A DNA stretch of 64,000 nt from Ophiura sarsii. Taxonomy: Eukaryota; Echinodermata; Ophiuroidea; Amphilepidida; Ophiuridae. The first letter of the stretch is position 1, and each line of letters starts with the position of its first letter. The position numbers and the translations under genes are program-made. The notes beneath the pieces were generated by a model, which saw nothing but the letters and a program-made list of their open reading frames with translations, did no database searches and was not told the origin of the DNA. The stretch spans positions 82,507,848 to 82,571,847 of the forward strand of contig CM069441.1 in the NCBI GenBank assembly GCA_035610835.1, written 5' to 3'. Positions 45,730 through 56,991 of the stretch are shown here, one piece after another.

Positions 45730-46860
45730 TTTTCGGCAAGCTTAGTGCTAGGAACCAAGGCCCCATCCCTACCACGTCCACTTCGATGCCCGTTTTGTAT
45801 TGATATTCCGTTACTTTTTTTGATTGTTTTTCCCCCTTTATTCATTCGAATCCATGAGGTCCTTTAATCACTTCCATGACTATATTATGTCATAATTTGT
45901 ATAATCTGCGAAATTATCACTGAAAAGACTGTCTTTCTTTTGACATTGCATATCATAACATATCTAGATTACTTATTTCTGAATGTCTTTATTATCACAA
46001 GATATCAATGTTTCATATGTATTAGGATAAACATTGAAATAACATCTATATGTGGTTAAACCCATGACAAATTATTTTGTATGTGATACACAATGTGTCA
46101 TTGAAGTACACAATTGAAGGGGTGGGTGCAATATAAAAGTGCTAACGCACATGTTACTGGTTTGATATGAATCGTTTTAGGCAGAGTAGATGAGAAATTT
46201 TATTAGCGTATAATGCAAAGAGTATGTCACATTAGGATGTAAAATGGGAGCATTATTTCTTATTATGCAGTATGATAAAGTGGGAACCCACTTTTTTGTT
46301 CCATTGTATAGTGTAATTCAGCTAGGCTAAACATCCAGGGTTCAATTATCTAGGCCACCAGCTGGAGAAAACCTGTATTTGCAACATTCCAATGTATGGA
46401 AAACAAGCTATAGAAAGTATATTGAGAAATTGCACCTGGGTCCACTTTATGAATAAATGCATAAATTAAAATTCCAATAAGCTGGGTTTTTTCCACAAGT
46501 CCCATCAGCCCTATGTCACTCATATCTGTCCATTGTTGAGATTTGGTTCAGTATAGCGCACTCTATAAAACCTTCACCCGGAAGTTACAGCGTAAACTGT
46601 CAATCATTCGTCATGACTATTCATGATCTCACACGATGTGATCGTCGCGATCCGGCGTCATTCCCAACTGATCTGATTACAATATTCATAAAATGCAAAT
46701 GACGCCACGCCCCTACTGTGTCACTGTCAGACGAAGCCATCCACAATTTAAAATTCGTATTTTGTTCTACGTTAATTAATTTCAAATAACCAATTCTGAA
46801 TGTTTCGTGTCATATAAAATTCTGCCATCATTAAAGCAAATCAGTTCTACTCTAAATCAC
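45730..46860. repeat. Blocks D5 and D4, copy 2, in rearranged order
   Basis: 45730-45915 matches 19715-19905, and 46510-46830 matches 19345-19700. The order is reversed relative to unit 1 and about 600 bp of unrelated DNA lies between them. Confidence 0.75.
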
Positions 46861-48554
46861 AATCAGCTTTTTTTTACCATTGGTGTACTATTATTGTGCC
46901 ACAAATCATGTTTTCAGCCGATAAAATCAACCACGTCTTAGGTCGTCTGGTTAGCTACGACAATGATAGTGCGCCTCCTACAAAAGCTTCACCCGTGAAT
47001 TTGGTTTTAGTAGGCGAAATTTTGTCGGAGGAGTGTCCTCTCCCATAATTATAGACTCCCTGGTCCCATGTGCTTTCTAGTCACTTTGGACCCAGCACTC
47101 AAGCGGACAAGAAGTCATATTATTTTGCTCTGAACTACCAAAGGTGTTTCGTCCTTTATTTCTTCACAAGTTTCACAAGGCGTGGGTTGAATTCTTGAGA
47201 TATAGAAGCCCATTTAAGCCGGGTGCCAGAATATTTATTCAATAGAATAAGAACAATTTGGCTGGACATATTGTGTGTGAGGTTATTCTGATCCAGGAAA
47301 CGGCATGTCTGTGGGAGTTTAAAAGCTTACCAAGATTTTGACGAGGGCAGCAAATTGCAGGCGTGAACCGCTTTGATCCACGACACTGTTAGCTAGTTGG
47401 CAAGAGAAGTAACTATTTGTCACCTTTTTCTTTGGGTTTTGACGAGAGAGCGGATGCAAGGACCGAAAAGACGAGTGCCATAATTCGCCACACTCGATGT
47501 CGGACGAACCATGACGAGAGACGCTGAGCGCTGATGAAGCCAGGGATACAAAAATGAAAGAGTCGCTTGTATAGACATATTAACATTTACCCTTTGTGTT
47601 AAAAACACAATCGCTTTGACTCTTATAAAATATTGTGGAAAGTAAGAAATCATCCACAGGTAGATGTAACACAATTGTTTGACAACCTCTCTGGTATGTA
47701 TTAACCTTTTGTATAACAATCCAGGCACATCGAGATTCAAGGAAAATCAGCATAGAGAAACTTTGTAATATTATTCTCTCTTTTCTACCATATTGTAAAT
47801 GTGGAATATTATGTTTATGTGTGATAATGACAAGAAAACTGCACAGAATAAATTGATTTATATTATATTACACCTTTTTGAGATATTGTGAATCACTTGA
47901 TTGGTAATAATTTATTGTATATCTGGATAGTACTAGGCTAACTAAGCTAAATTGTTAAACGCCACGTGCTCTTGACAGAGTATTATGAGGTCTTTAGCAG
48001 ATTATGTGTTATGTTGGAGTCGTTCTTACAAAATAATTGGTAAAAAACCAGTCGCTTATTTGAGGGTTACATGTAGCACTTTATTCCTCCATGGATTGCA
48101 TAGTGCTATTTTTGTTTTTTGATGTTACTGAGAATGTTAAAAAATATGTTGAGTGTATAATAGTTGATGTTTATATGAGCTTTTGAGATGATGACATTAC
48201 CTTTCAAAGCCGTTTGTTTGGTCTCATTTGCTTTATTCTGTCTAAAAATATGCTTCATTAAAATTGATCACAGAAAATCAAATGTGTGCTATTTTGTTAA
48301 GAAGAAATGCTTCAAAGCATTGAAACTGAAAGCAATTTTACATATGGACGATTCAATAAACGGGCACAGTTTTGATATCGTTTGTTCATGGTCAAGTAAG
48401 CATATCTGGATAGACCCAATTCGACAAAACAAACTGTATACGAAAGCTTATTAAGTTAAAGTACTGAACTTAGCTTATGCCCCCTGAACCTAAACTCTAA
48501 CCCTATATTTCTCCCTCTTAACTGAGTATCTCTCAATCGCTGACCTGAGCCTAT

Positions 48555-48591
<37 letters not shown>

Positions 48592-48834
48592 ATCGCGGGG
48601 CCGAAGGCCCGAGCCTCGGGAGTGAGCGCAGCTTTCATTTAGAAAACCAAAGTATAAAACAGGGTTTATACATTGGCGTAGCGAAAGAAATAGGGGGATT
48701 AGAGTCTCCCGTGAACATCGGTTTTCCCATCGTACTTGTTGGTAATTTGCCAGTAAAGCTGAATATTACGTAGGCCGTATGTTGAAGTCGCCATATTTCC
48801 TCTTTCCTCTTAACCCTAACCCCGGTTTAATGGT
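46861..48834. other. Spacer between duplicated blocks and the dioxygenase gene
   Basis: No gene recognised. A 106-codon - strand frame at 47420-47740 has no domain. A 35-nt poly-C tract lies at 48557-48591, followed by a GC-rich 'ggcccgagcctcgggagtga' dispersed-repeat-like piece. Confidence 0.5.
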
Positions 48835-48965
48835 TTTTGACCGGGATCACAGTCAGGGATCACAAAAATACCAACTAAATCTCCTGGAACCTGCCGGGAT
48901 TCGATCCGGGGACCCTCCGTTATCAAGCCCCACGTCCCACCCACTAAGCCACGGCCCTCAGCTAC
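48835..48965 (-). mobile_element. tRNA-derived SINE
   Basis: On the - strand, TGGCTTAGTGGGTGG (48937-48951) matches a pol III A box and GGATCGAATCCC (48896-48907) matches a B box, at tRNA spacing. The sequence after the B box does not pair with the 5' end as an acceptor stem would, so this is a SINE head rather than a functional tRNA gene. Confidence 0.7.
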
Positions 48966-50063
48966 ACATTCGCGCAGTATACTGCGCTGGGTTCGGTTGA
49001 CTACGTCATCGAAAACCGGCGGCGCATACGCTTGGAGAGGGACTTAGGATTAGCATCTTTTAGCACTCAGGGGTTAGGGTTAATATCTTCCAATCAGTAC
49101 CGTGACAAATGTCCAGTGTATTATACATTATAAGACAATATCAATTTAAGTGAACCACGCCTTACAAAGAACTTACCAAAAATGGTCAATATTACTTATT
49201 AGTAAGTATAGTTGTGTTATTTACATATCTGTCATAATATAAATCATTTATACATGTATTTAAAAACAACTTATAGGTTGCTTGTGATGATTAATGGAAT
49301 GGATAAATGTTAAGAAATACAATCAATCATGTCAATCGGCGATATAAACATTAGATACGAGTAAAATATATTTGTTAATCCTTGTGCTATAGGCCTATTC
49401 TATGTAACATAGTTTTGTTATTTGATACGGCTAAAACTTAAGTGTTTCAATGACTCGTTTGAAGAAAAAAATAATACCAAGAGTTAATGATACGATCCCT
49501 GAAAGATCACCAACATCAAATCGATTCACCCGTCTGCTGATCAAGCTCTGGCGACAGCTGGAAATATTAAGGTTATTGACTATGAATTTTTATGTTTCAT
49601 ACTTCTCATTATGCACGCTGTGTTAATATCATTCCAGATGAAATGTCATTCTAAATATGCATTCCCGTTGGCAGGGATAGGGCAATTATAAGTAATCGTA
49701 GCGAAAGCCTGGATAGGTTTTACAACACTCAATAATTTTAGCCCCACTTTAAGAAACTGACAAATGAGAGCAATATCAATTATCAATCACTATGACAGGC
49801 CGTTTCTGAGATCGGATCCTTTCCCCAAAAACTATTCATTTTTCTTTTCACAGTATAATTGGCGAAGGGTGATTTTGATGTAGGATTTTACATGGTAAGT
49901 TTTGTTACAGTAGTTGATGATCAAATTGATTTAAGATGACTTTCGTTACTGAACGCACCAACCGAATCGTTATACTTGTATGGACTTTCACGTCTGGTAG
50001 GCCTACTTGATTCAAAATTTGAGAGAAGGCACTGCAACTATGGAGATGATTGTCTATTTTGCA
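48966..50063. other. Non-coding stretch downstream of the dioxygenase gene
   Basis: AT-rich sequence with no recognised frame or repeat. It lies just 3' of BBOX on the - strand, and the gene's polyadenylation signal was not identified. Confidence 0.4.
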
Positions 50064-50223
50064 TTGTAACAATGGTTGTTGATCTAACATTTAATCTCGT
50101 ATGACCTTATCCTTATGACCCTCTTCCTTGAGCAGGCAGCATCCAAATCGATGTATGCCCCCGGTATATACCCTTCATTATGTCTGGTATTGGATTCAGG
50201 TAAGGTGAAGTGCGAAGGCACTA
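50064..50223 (-). pseudogene. Decayed tandem copy of the last BBOX exon
   Basis: The - strand sequence repeats most of the terminal exon at 50247-50413, including 'gagcaggcagcatccaaatc' and 'catta tgtctggtattgg' read on the + strand. It has several short insertions that break the frame, and the part encoding the His ligand is not recognisable. It lies just beyond the true stop codon. Confidence 0.75.
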
Positions 50224-50246
50224 CGATTTGAGGTTATTATTGTCTA

Positions 50247-53200
50247 CTACAATGGTTGTTGATCCAACATTTCGTCTCGTATGACCCTCCTCCTTGAGCA
50301 GGCAGCATCCCAATCGATGTATGCCCCTTCATAATGTCTGGTACTGGATTCAGATAGGGTGAAGGCACTACGACCGTGAAGAACTCTCTGGTTATCGAAA
50401 CAAACAATTTCCCCTGCATTAAAAAAAAAACCACGAAAATATTATCAGCCTGTTTGACTAAACAACATGGTTCGCACATATAGTTGGATGCCGGTAGGTA
50501 AAATTCAACCGAATTAGGTTTATTAATAAAATCATAACAATAAAGATTACTTTGATTCAGCAGCATAACACATACTGATATTACTTTCGTCAAAGTATTC
50601 CTTCCCTTCTATCGTGTTGTAATTTGTAAATACAATAATCATGGTGTTCAATTGCCAGCACGTCCATTAGGTGCAGCCTGTCTCAAATCGATAAATCAGT
50701 AAAGTGATTCAATTGGAATCTTTTATTAGTTACTAAGAAAACCGGTTTATGCACTACTACAAATGCTAAATTGCTTACGTTGATAAATATAGCCATATAT
50801 CTGTAACCCTTAGTTTAGCTGATAATCTTATGAGCGGAAATTTGGTTTAAATCGCAGGTACAAATTACTCAGCTTTTAAGGCAGGGAGAACGTAAAATTT
50901 GCTTGTATAGCATTTTACTCAAAATGTGAAACTTAAAAAGCATACCTTCACTCAGTTTGATTTCAATGAGATGTTTCTTATTGTACAGCTCAGTGTTGAA
51001 TGTCTTAATGGCAGTGTAGACCTTGTGTACATCTTCTACTGGTATGTGGCAATACGGAGCTCGGACTTGATCATTGTAGCTGATGGCTTTGTAGCGGCCA
51101 TCAAATGAGAGTCTGTAATTGGAATTAGATTTTAAGTGAAAGTAAATTGTATATTTCAAATTGTCAGCTTGTATTGCATCTGACAAATTCAAGACAATCA
51201 AGTAATAACTAGCGTCGTCTTTGTAAATATAGCCACAAATCAGAACATAAAGCAAAATATTCGGTATTGATAAGACTATAATACACTTACTCGATGACTG
51301 GGGTACTGTATTTCATGTGATAAATGCTGTAGTCTTTTCCCCAGTCTCGGAAATCTACAGGTGTAGTCGTTAGAATATGGTAAGCTTCCGGATTATTCAC
51401 TCGTAGGTGTTCAGCTACTTTGTATCCGTCACAAAACTGATTCTCACCGCCTTTTGCTTTCACTTGTTGAATACAATGGAGAAGCTGAATCTGTAAAAGT
51501 ATTTATTACAAATCTACCGTATTCCGAAAATGTCGGCATGAGGACCATTTGTAACTGTTTGTAATGCTTTTAGTAATATGAAATAGGTTGCTCTTGCGTT
51601 TTTACAAGGTTAAAAAAGGTAAGCATGTTGATAAAAGGGCCCGTGAAAGGGCCCATTTTCGCCATGGTCCCCTCCCTTCCCTTGTACCCAAAAAGTGTCA
51701 TGATTTGGATAACCGTTTGATGAAAATACCCTGACGACTCGACTCTAAATATGCTGGCGTATTCTGAGTTTATAATGTAAAACGTCACACACATACACAA
51801 AACGTGAAATTATGTGCCTTGACGAAATTCAACGCGAAATGACCCCGGGGAAATGACCTTTGATTCTATTCTATTTTGAGCAGTGCATTTCAATTACTCT
51901 ATCCAAGACTGTATAACCAACAGGTCAAAGTGTTATCATAAAGTAACATGGCACCTTTTCAAAATGATAGGCTCTCAGAAGTTTAACATACGTTTGGCGG
52001 ATAGGTATAAAACGGCAGGTCAGTGTGCAGTCCTAATTCGGCATTGGTATACGCGAGATTGCTGGCATCAAACTTGCTGAATACTTGGAATGTGTGCCTA
52101 AAAAAGAGCAACAGATTCGTACAAGTAATGAGTTCCTGTTACTTGTATATTTTTCCTATTTTCGCCTGGAGATTTAGCTACCTTGTTTATGGCACACTAT
52201 ATTATCTAAAAGTGAATCTGTTACTTAAGCACTCGAAATCTCAAAATCTCAAAATAAAATGAAAGAAGTACTTTTAAAACACTGAAATTATGTCTAGTAG
52301 CGGAATATGGGGCAACTGGTCCGTGGGGCAAGTGGTCCGAAATGAAGGATTTTGTAATTGTATGGGCATACTGCTTTCTTTGGAACATTACGACTTTTGT
52401 TGAAACTTGACATATATCCTTAACTTCTACAATCCAAAACATTTGGAACTTAATGGTATTTACACATGTGATATTCTCCAGATATTTGAAGCCACCTCCT
52501 TGAGTGACTGATTGAAAATTCACAGATAGTATGGACGATGTATGAAGATGGGTTTAGATCATGTTTAATGTACTTTATATGATTGACAGATATGCAACAG
52601 TAAAAATATACATGCAGTACAGTCGTCTTAAGATGCTAGGTGCATATTACATTTGATGGGTGCTATATTGTAGTGTGCTTAGGGACTTTCCGAAATATGA
52701 TTAAAACTATAGGTTGTGCTGGAAATGACCGTAAAATGGCGCATATTGCTAACATGGGACATTGGTAGTTTGGATTTGCGATCAATATTATCATTTAAAG
52801 AATGCTTCAACTTAAATCATTATCACGGGTATTCATTTGGTAGAGTTATTAGTTTATGAATTTGCAAATAACAAAGTACACCATTTCTTATTTTATCTAA
52901 AGACACTCGTCTACTTGTAGGACCCGAAAGCCGTAATATTTGCGAATTCAAAGATACTCGCTGGCTGCAGAAATCTGTGTAATGGCTAAAAACAAAAATG
53001 CAGTTTTGCTTTTTTTTCTGAAATGTATTGGAGTTATTGATTATTATGACAAATGGTGGTATGTTTTAAAACATTTTGGCGTAAAATTTATTACGTCACA
53101 GGCGTGTTTGAATAATGTTTCATCTCGACAAAGTGCGAAGTAATTTGTTGGGGCAAGTGGTCCGAAGGGGTATGGGGCAACTGGTCCGCCTGCAAAAACT

Positions 53201-54931
53201 TAATCATTTTGAAAATTAGTTGTTAGTTTCAATAAAACATTATTGAAATGTGAATAGATTATGAAATAATTCACATTCTTTCTACTTCTTAGACATTTTG
53301 GGGTATTTTGGGTCTAATATACCACTATTTCTGCTATTGAAGAAGGATTACAATATGAAATGAAATTGCTTTAGAATGGTGTAAAACCTCGGTATTATGA
53401 ATTACATCTTTATTGTATTTTGAATGGTGTCTGTAAAGGTATTTGGAATGACGAAATATCATGATTTATCTATTTTATCCACTGCTTTTTGTGTATATTA
53501 ACCGTTGGGTCATCATTGTCATATTGACTAACTTCCCATGTTACATGAAAAGCTGGCTAAATATCAAGATGGTTTATTATAAGTACTTAATAATGATTAT
53601 ATGAAGTAAATAAAATCATCAAAGAAAGGGGTATATATATAGAAAAAATGTATGGGGCATCTGAATATCACAACCAATGTAACCATTTAACTATATAGGT
53701 TCATACCGTTTAATCTAATAAATGTGCAGTCGAAAATTTCGCTTGCTTTGCACACCATTAGTATACTACTATTTACACGTTAACCACGAAAACTGTATAA
53801 AACATGGGTTTCATGAGTCATGTATCCTTTTTACATATTAAATAACATGGAAATGTGTTTGTAAAGAAAATACTGCCTAGTTTCCGTGTTGTCATTCACT
53901 GATTTCTGTGTATTCTAACAGTTGGAACATATAGGACCAGTTGCCCCAATGATGGGGTAACTGGTCCGTGCCAGGTAAAGTTTTCAGTTAGTGGTAATTG
54001 GCCTTTTCTTTAGATCTTTTTTTAACATTGATTATATGTTATATGTAAACAGTTACATGGGTGATATTTTCATAGCAATTCCATAAATATTTACACGAGC
54101 TTTAATCTTATATATCATGAAATAAGCTTAACCGGACCAGTTGCCCCAACCTCCCCTATAAGTATCGTAAACACACAAGTCTAATAAATATACCTTGATC
54201 AATAATTTTCTAATGTAGTCCCTCACTTAGTTGGACTTCGAAAACTTAAACGATAGTTAATTGTGAAGAATTACATAAGATTAGAACCCAACAGACCCAA
54301 CCTCTTACCCATAATTAGTAATTTTCAGAAAAGATACTCGTTTGCCAATTTCTACCAGCGCCCCTTCCTTCTGTGGTGCTTCCTTGACCAACGCCAATCC
54401 ATATACCTGCAGTGCTTCTATCCAATCATGAAGCGCTTTGTCGCTGTTGAGGATATTACTGAATAAGAAGGTAGGTATCTTCGTCTCCATTTCATTTCCC
54501 CATAAATGTCGAGTTGGCTTACTCACAGGATCGACACGCATTTTGGAAAATTGGTTTTCAGCCAACCAAGCGATTGGGAATTGGCTGATGTGTCCGATAC
54601 CTGACCAGTGAACTTGTAACGATTGTTCCGGTAGCGATATTACTTCAACTGAAGACGGGATGATTTCAGGATCCAGATTACTCATTAATAGCAGGCGACC
54701 TCTAGAGGAGGGATGGAAACAGTCAGAACACTGACAATTATCACGCAACCATACATACGGATATCGCCCAATAGGACCTCCGCCGTCTTTCTTTGTCAAT
54801 ACAACCATTCGTGAATCCTCGTCAAGTTTTACACAAACTTTGACGCCGCCAGAGGCAACCCCATCCTCGGCTGCAGAAGGATTGGTCTTCTTCGTTGGTG
54901 AGATCTGGTTATCATCTGCCGCAGTTGACAT
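50247..54931 (-). CDS. BBOX1: Gamma-butyrobetaine dioxygenase
   Basis: Five exons on the - strand join in phase: 54931-54309, 52097-51992, 51490-51291, 51112-50946 and 50413-50247 (stop TAG). They encode 420 residues; the human enzyme has 387. The enzyme hydroxylates gamma-butyrobetaine to L-carnitine using Fe(II), O2 and 2-oxoglutarate. The N-terminal domain shows the zinc-type cysteines in LRDNCQCSDCFHP. The catalytic domain has the Fe-binding H-x-D in GLHTDLPFYTYPP (exon 2), the distal His in FDNQRVLHGRSAF (exon 5) and the 2-oxoglutarate Arg in STRHYEGAYIDWD. All ligands are present, so it should be active. TMLHE is a paralogous alternative; the C-terminal YEGAYIDWD pattern favours BBOX. 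A DNA element occupies intron 1. The gene has no partner in unit 1. Confidence 0.93.
52298..54158 (-). mobile_element. GGGGCAACTGG DNA element (copy 3) in BBOX intron 1
   Basis: An inverted full-length copy of 1861 bp, flanked by TA at both ends. Its terminal motif is slightly mutated at the 52298 side (GCGGAATATGGGGCAACTGG). It matches the other copies through the whole interior, including the internal pairs of the motif near 53150-53190 and 53935-53970. Confidence 0.85.
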
Positions 54932-55578
54932 CGTTGTATAGTCGAGTATTACGAGTAGATAGTGCAGTGGTTCTTGTCTGGATATTGCAATGCGCTGAGC
55001 AATACAAGCGAGGTTTAGTGGATATGATTATTATGAGTCCTGACGGCTCGAACGTATTATTACACCATTATTATTATTGTAAAATGGTAATTTCCCCGTC
55101 TGCACACACACTGCTCGCAAACTATTTGAGCTGGGGTATTTCAAGCGACAGGGGATAATTGGCACGAGTTATCGGTACATGTAGTTGCTTTAAGCGTGAG
55201 CTTATATCATGTCAGCTTCCTTCATAACAGTATCGGGGACTGTAAATTGACAATGTGATGCCATTACTTGCTTTCATACAAAACATCTCCACCAGGGACA
55301 GAATTTGTGACTGATTGTGGTATTGATGAGCATCTATGCAAGTATTTAGCATCTTTACATTTACTCAATGAACCGTGTCCCTTTCATTAATGTTGTCAAC
55401 CAACTCCCAATATAGCTGTAACGCGTAAGCGCTGGAATAAAAGAGGAAAGGGCCGTTCAATTAGAGGAGGTCTACACATCAGGAGACATATACCAGTCTT
55501 TTTTGGAATCGCCCCCCTCCCCAAAATACTAACGCAAATGACTGTGAAGAATATTTTCCCCCTACTCGCCCGTCGTCA
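54932..55578. other. 5' flank of BBOX and spacer
   Basis: Presumed promoter side of the - strand dioxygenase gene. No clear TATA box or other core element seen, and no second gene. Confidence 0.4.
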
Positions 55579-55986
55579 TCATTAGTTCACATCCCCACCA
55601 ACTGTGAAATAAAGAATGACTCAACATCTTCTACCAAAAACAACGCCAGACTCCCATCAATCTTTATGACAAATGCCCAATCGTTAGTGAATAAGTTCGA
55701 CGAAGCTGAAATACTTTTCGATCAGAACAGTGTCGACATCGGAGTCATTACTGAGTCATGGTTCCGGCCAAATATCCCAGAAGAAATGTTAAATATCACT
55801 GGTTTCAAACTTTTTGCTAATGATCGTGACAAAGTGACGAGTAACAAGAAAAGTGGTGGAGGTGTTGCCATCTACGTGAGGGATGAATTGCCTGCCAAAA
55901 TCATTGATGTTCATGTCCCAAAAGAACTTCCCAACCAATTCAACAGGCCTTTCGTGGACTCTTCCATTATTTATTTAGTGGTGTGA
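55579..55986 (+). pseudogene. N-terminal endonuclease fragment of a LINE
   Basis: An open frame reads ARLPSIFMTNAQSLVNKFDE, VDIGVITESWF, NITGFKLFANDR and GGGVAIYVRDELPA. These are the first motifs of an apurinic-like (EEP) endonuclease of CR1/L2-type LINEs; the NAQSL and ITESW blocks hold the catalytic Asn and Glu. After LPNQFNRPFVDSS the similarity ends, so only the first quarter of the domain is left. Confidence 0.75.
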
Positions 55987-56659
55987 ATCCTATACATGAA
56001 CCACCAAAACATTAAGAAAATGAGTTAATTAATTTCCATTCTAAACTGTCTTTTAGACAACTGCTGGTGGCTGCAGCACGCACACAGAACAGTTTAGAAA
56101 ATCTGCCATCTTGGATTTATAGCAATGATCGGTCTCTTACACAGGTCCTGATTATGACACTATTTTGCCTATACAATTCAATGAATGCATGTAAATATTG
56201 GTTAGTTCTGTGTTATCACTGATGAATACTATTAGTTATCCCCTGTTTGATAACGCAATACGGGAAGATACCTATGGTTGGGTGCCATTTTATATGAGGC
56301 CGGAGGCTGAATGTGATATATTTGGTACCCAACCAGACCTTCACGAATTTACCACTTACTGACTTAGGAAAAACGCAATATATTTGGTATTGCATGAGCA
56401 GCTTCTGACTGGATTAATCAAGTTTTGGATTGATCCATTATCATTTGGGGTTAAAACCATAAAAAAATTAGGGGTTGGTATTGGTGGATGGGTATGTGAT
56501 AATTGGTGTTTGGTTATGGAAGGGAGGTAGGAGATGGAGTTAGGGGATGGAGGATTGACAAATATGATCGAGTGGTTTAAGCGGTCAATAAATGAATAGT
56601 TGGGGTTTTGGTTAGGGATGTAGTCAATGAGCGCAAGGGTTGACAAAAACTTATTTTTG

Positions 56660-56985
56660 GTGATTTTCAGTGTCATTTAGATGATTCCCAGTGTCATTTA
56701 GGTGATTCCCAGTGTCATTTAGGTGATTTCCCGTTTTTTAACCTCAAACACTGGGAATCATCAAGATGTCACTGGAAACCATCAAAAATGCTATTTTGTT
56801 AACCAATAGTTTTAATTCACCACCCCAACATAATTCATTAAGCACTTAAACAACTCGGAACCCAAAACACTGGGAAACACAAAATGGGCCATTTTGACAA
56901 TCCATCCCTTCCTTATTCACCTCATCCCAGCCCAATCTGGGCAAACACTGGGAACCACACAAATATCACTGGGAACCACCGAAAA
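56660..56985. repeat. Dispersed CACTGGGAA / TTCCCAGTG motifs in both orientations
   Basis: 'ttcccagtgtcatttag' type units near 56665-56725 and 'cactgggaa' type units near 56750, 56865, 56945 and 56968 lie within 320 bp in opposite orientation. They lie next to the left end of the following element and may be part of an older one. Confidence 0.6.
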
Positions 56986-56991
56986 AGACAT

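Noticed and set aside
47420..47740. 106-codon - strand ORF
   Set aside because: No recognisable similarity and AT-rich low-complexity composition.
48870..48961. Functional tRNA gene on the - strand
   Set aside because: A and B boxes are present, but the ends do not form an acceptor stem, so I call it a SINE.
50237..50593. 118-codon ORF on the - strand
   Set aside because: It crosses the acceptor of the last BBOX exon in another frame; the spliced frame matches the dioxygenase.
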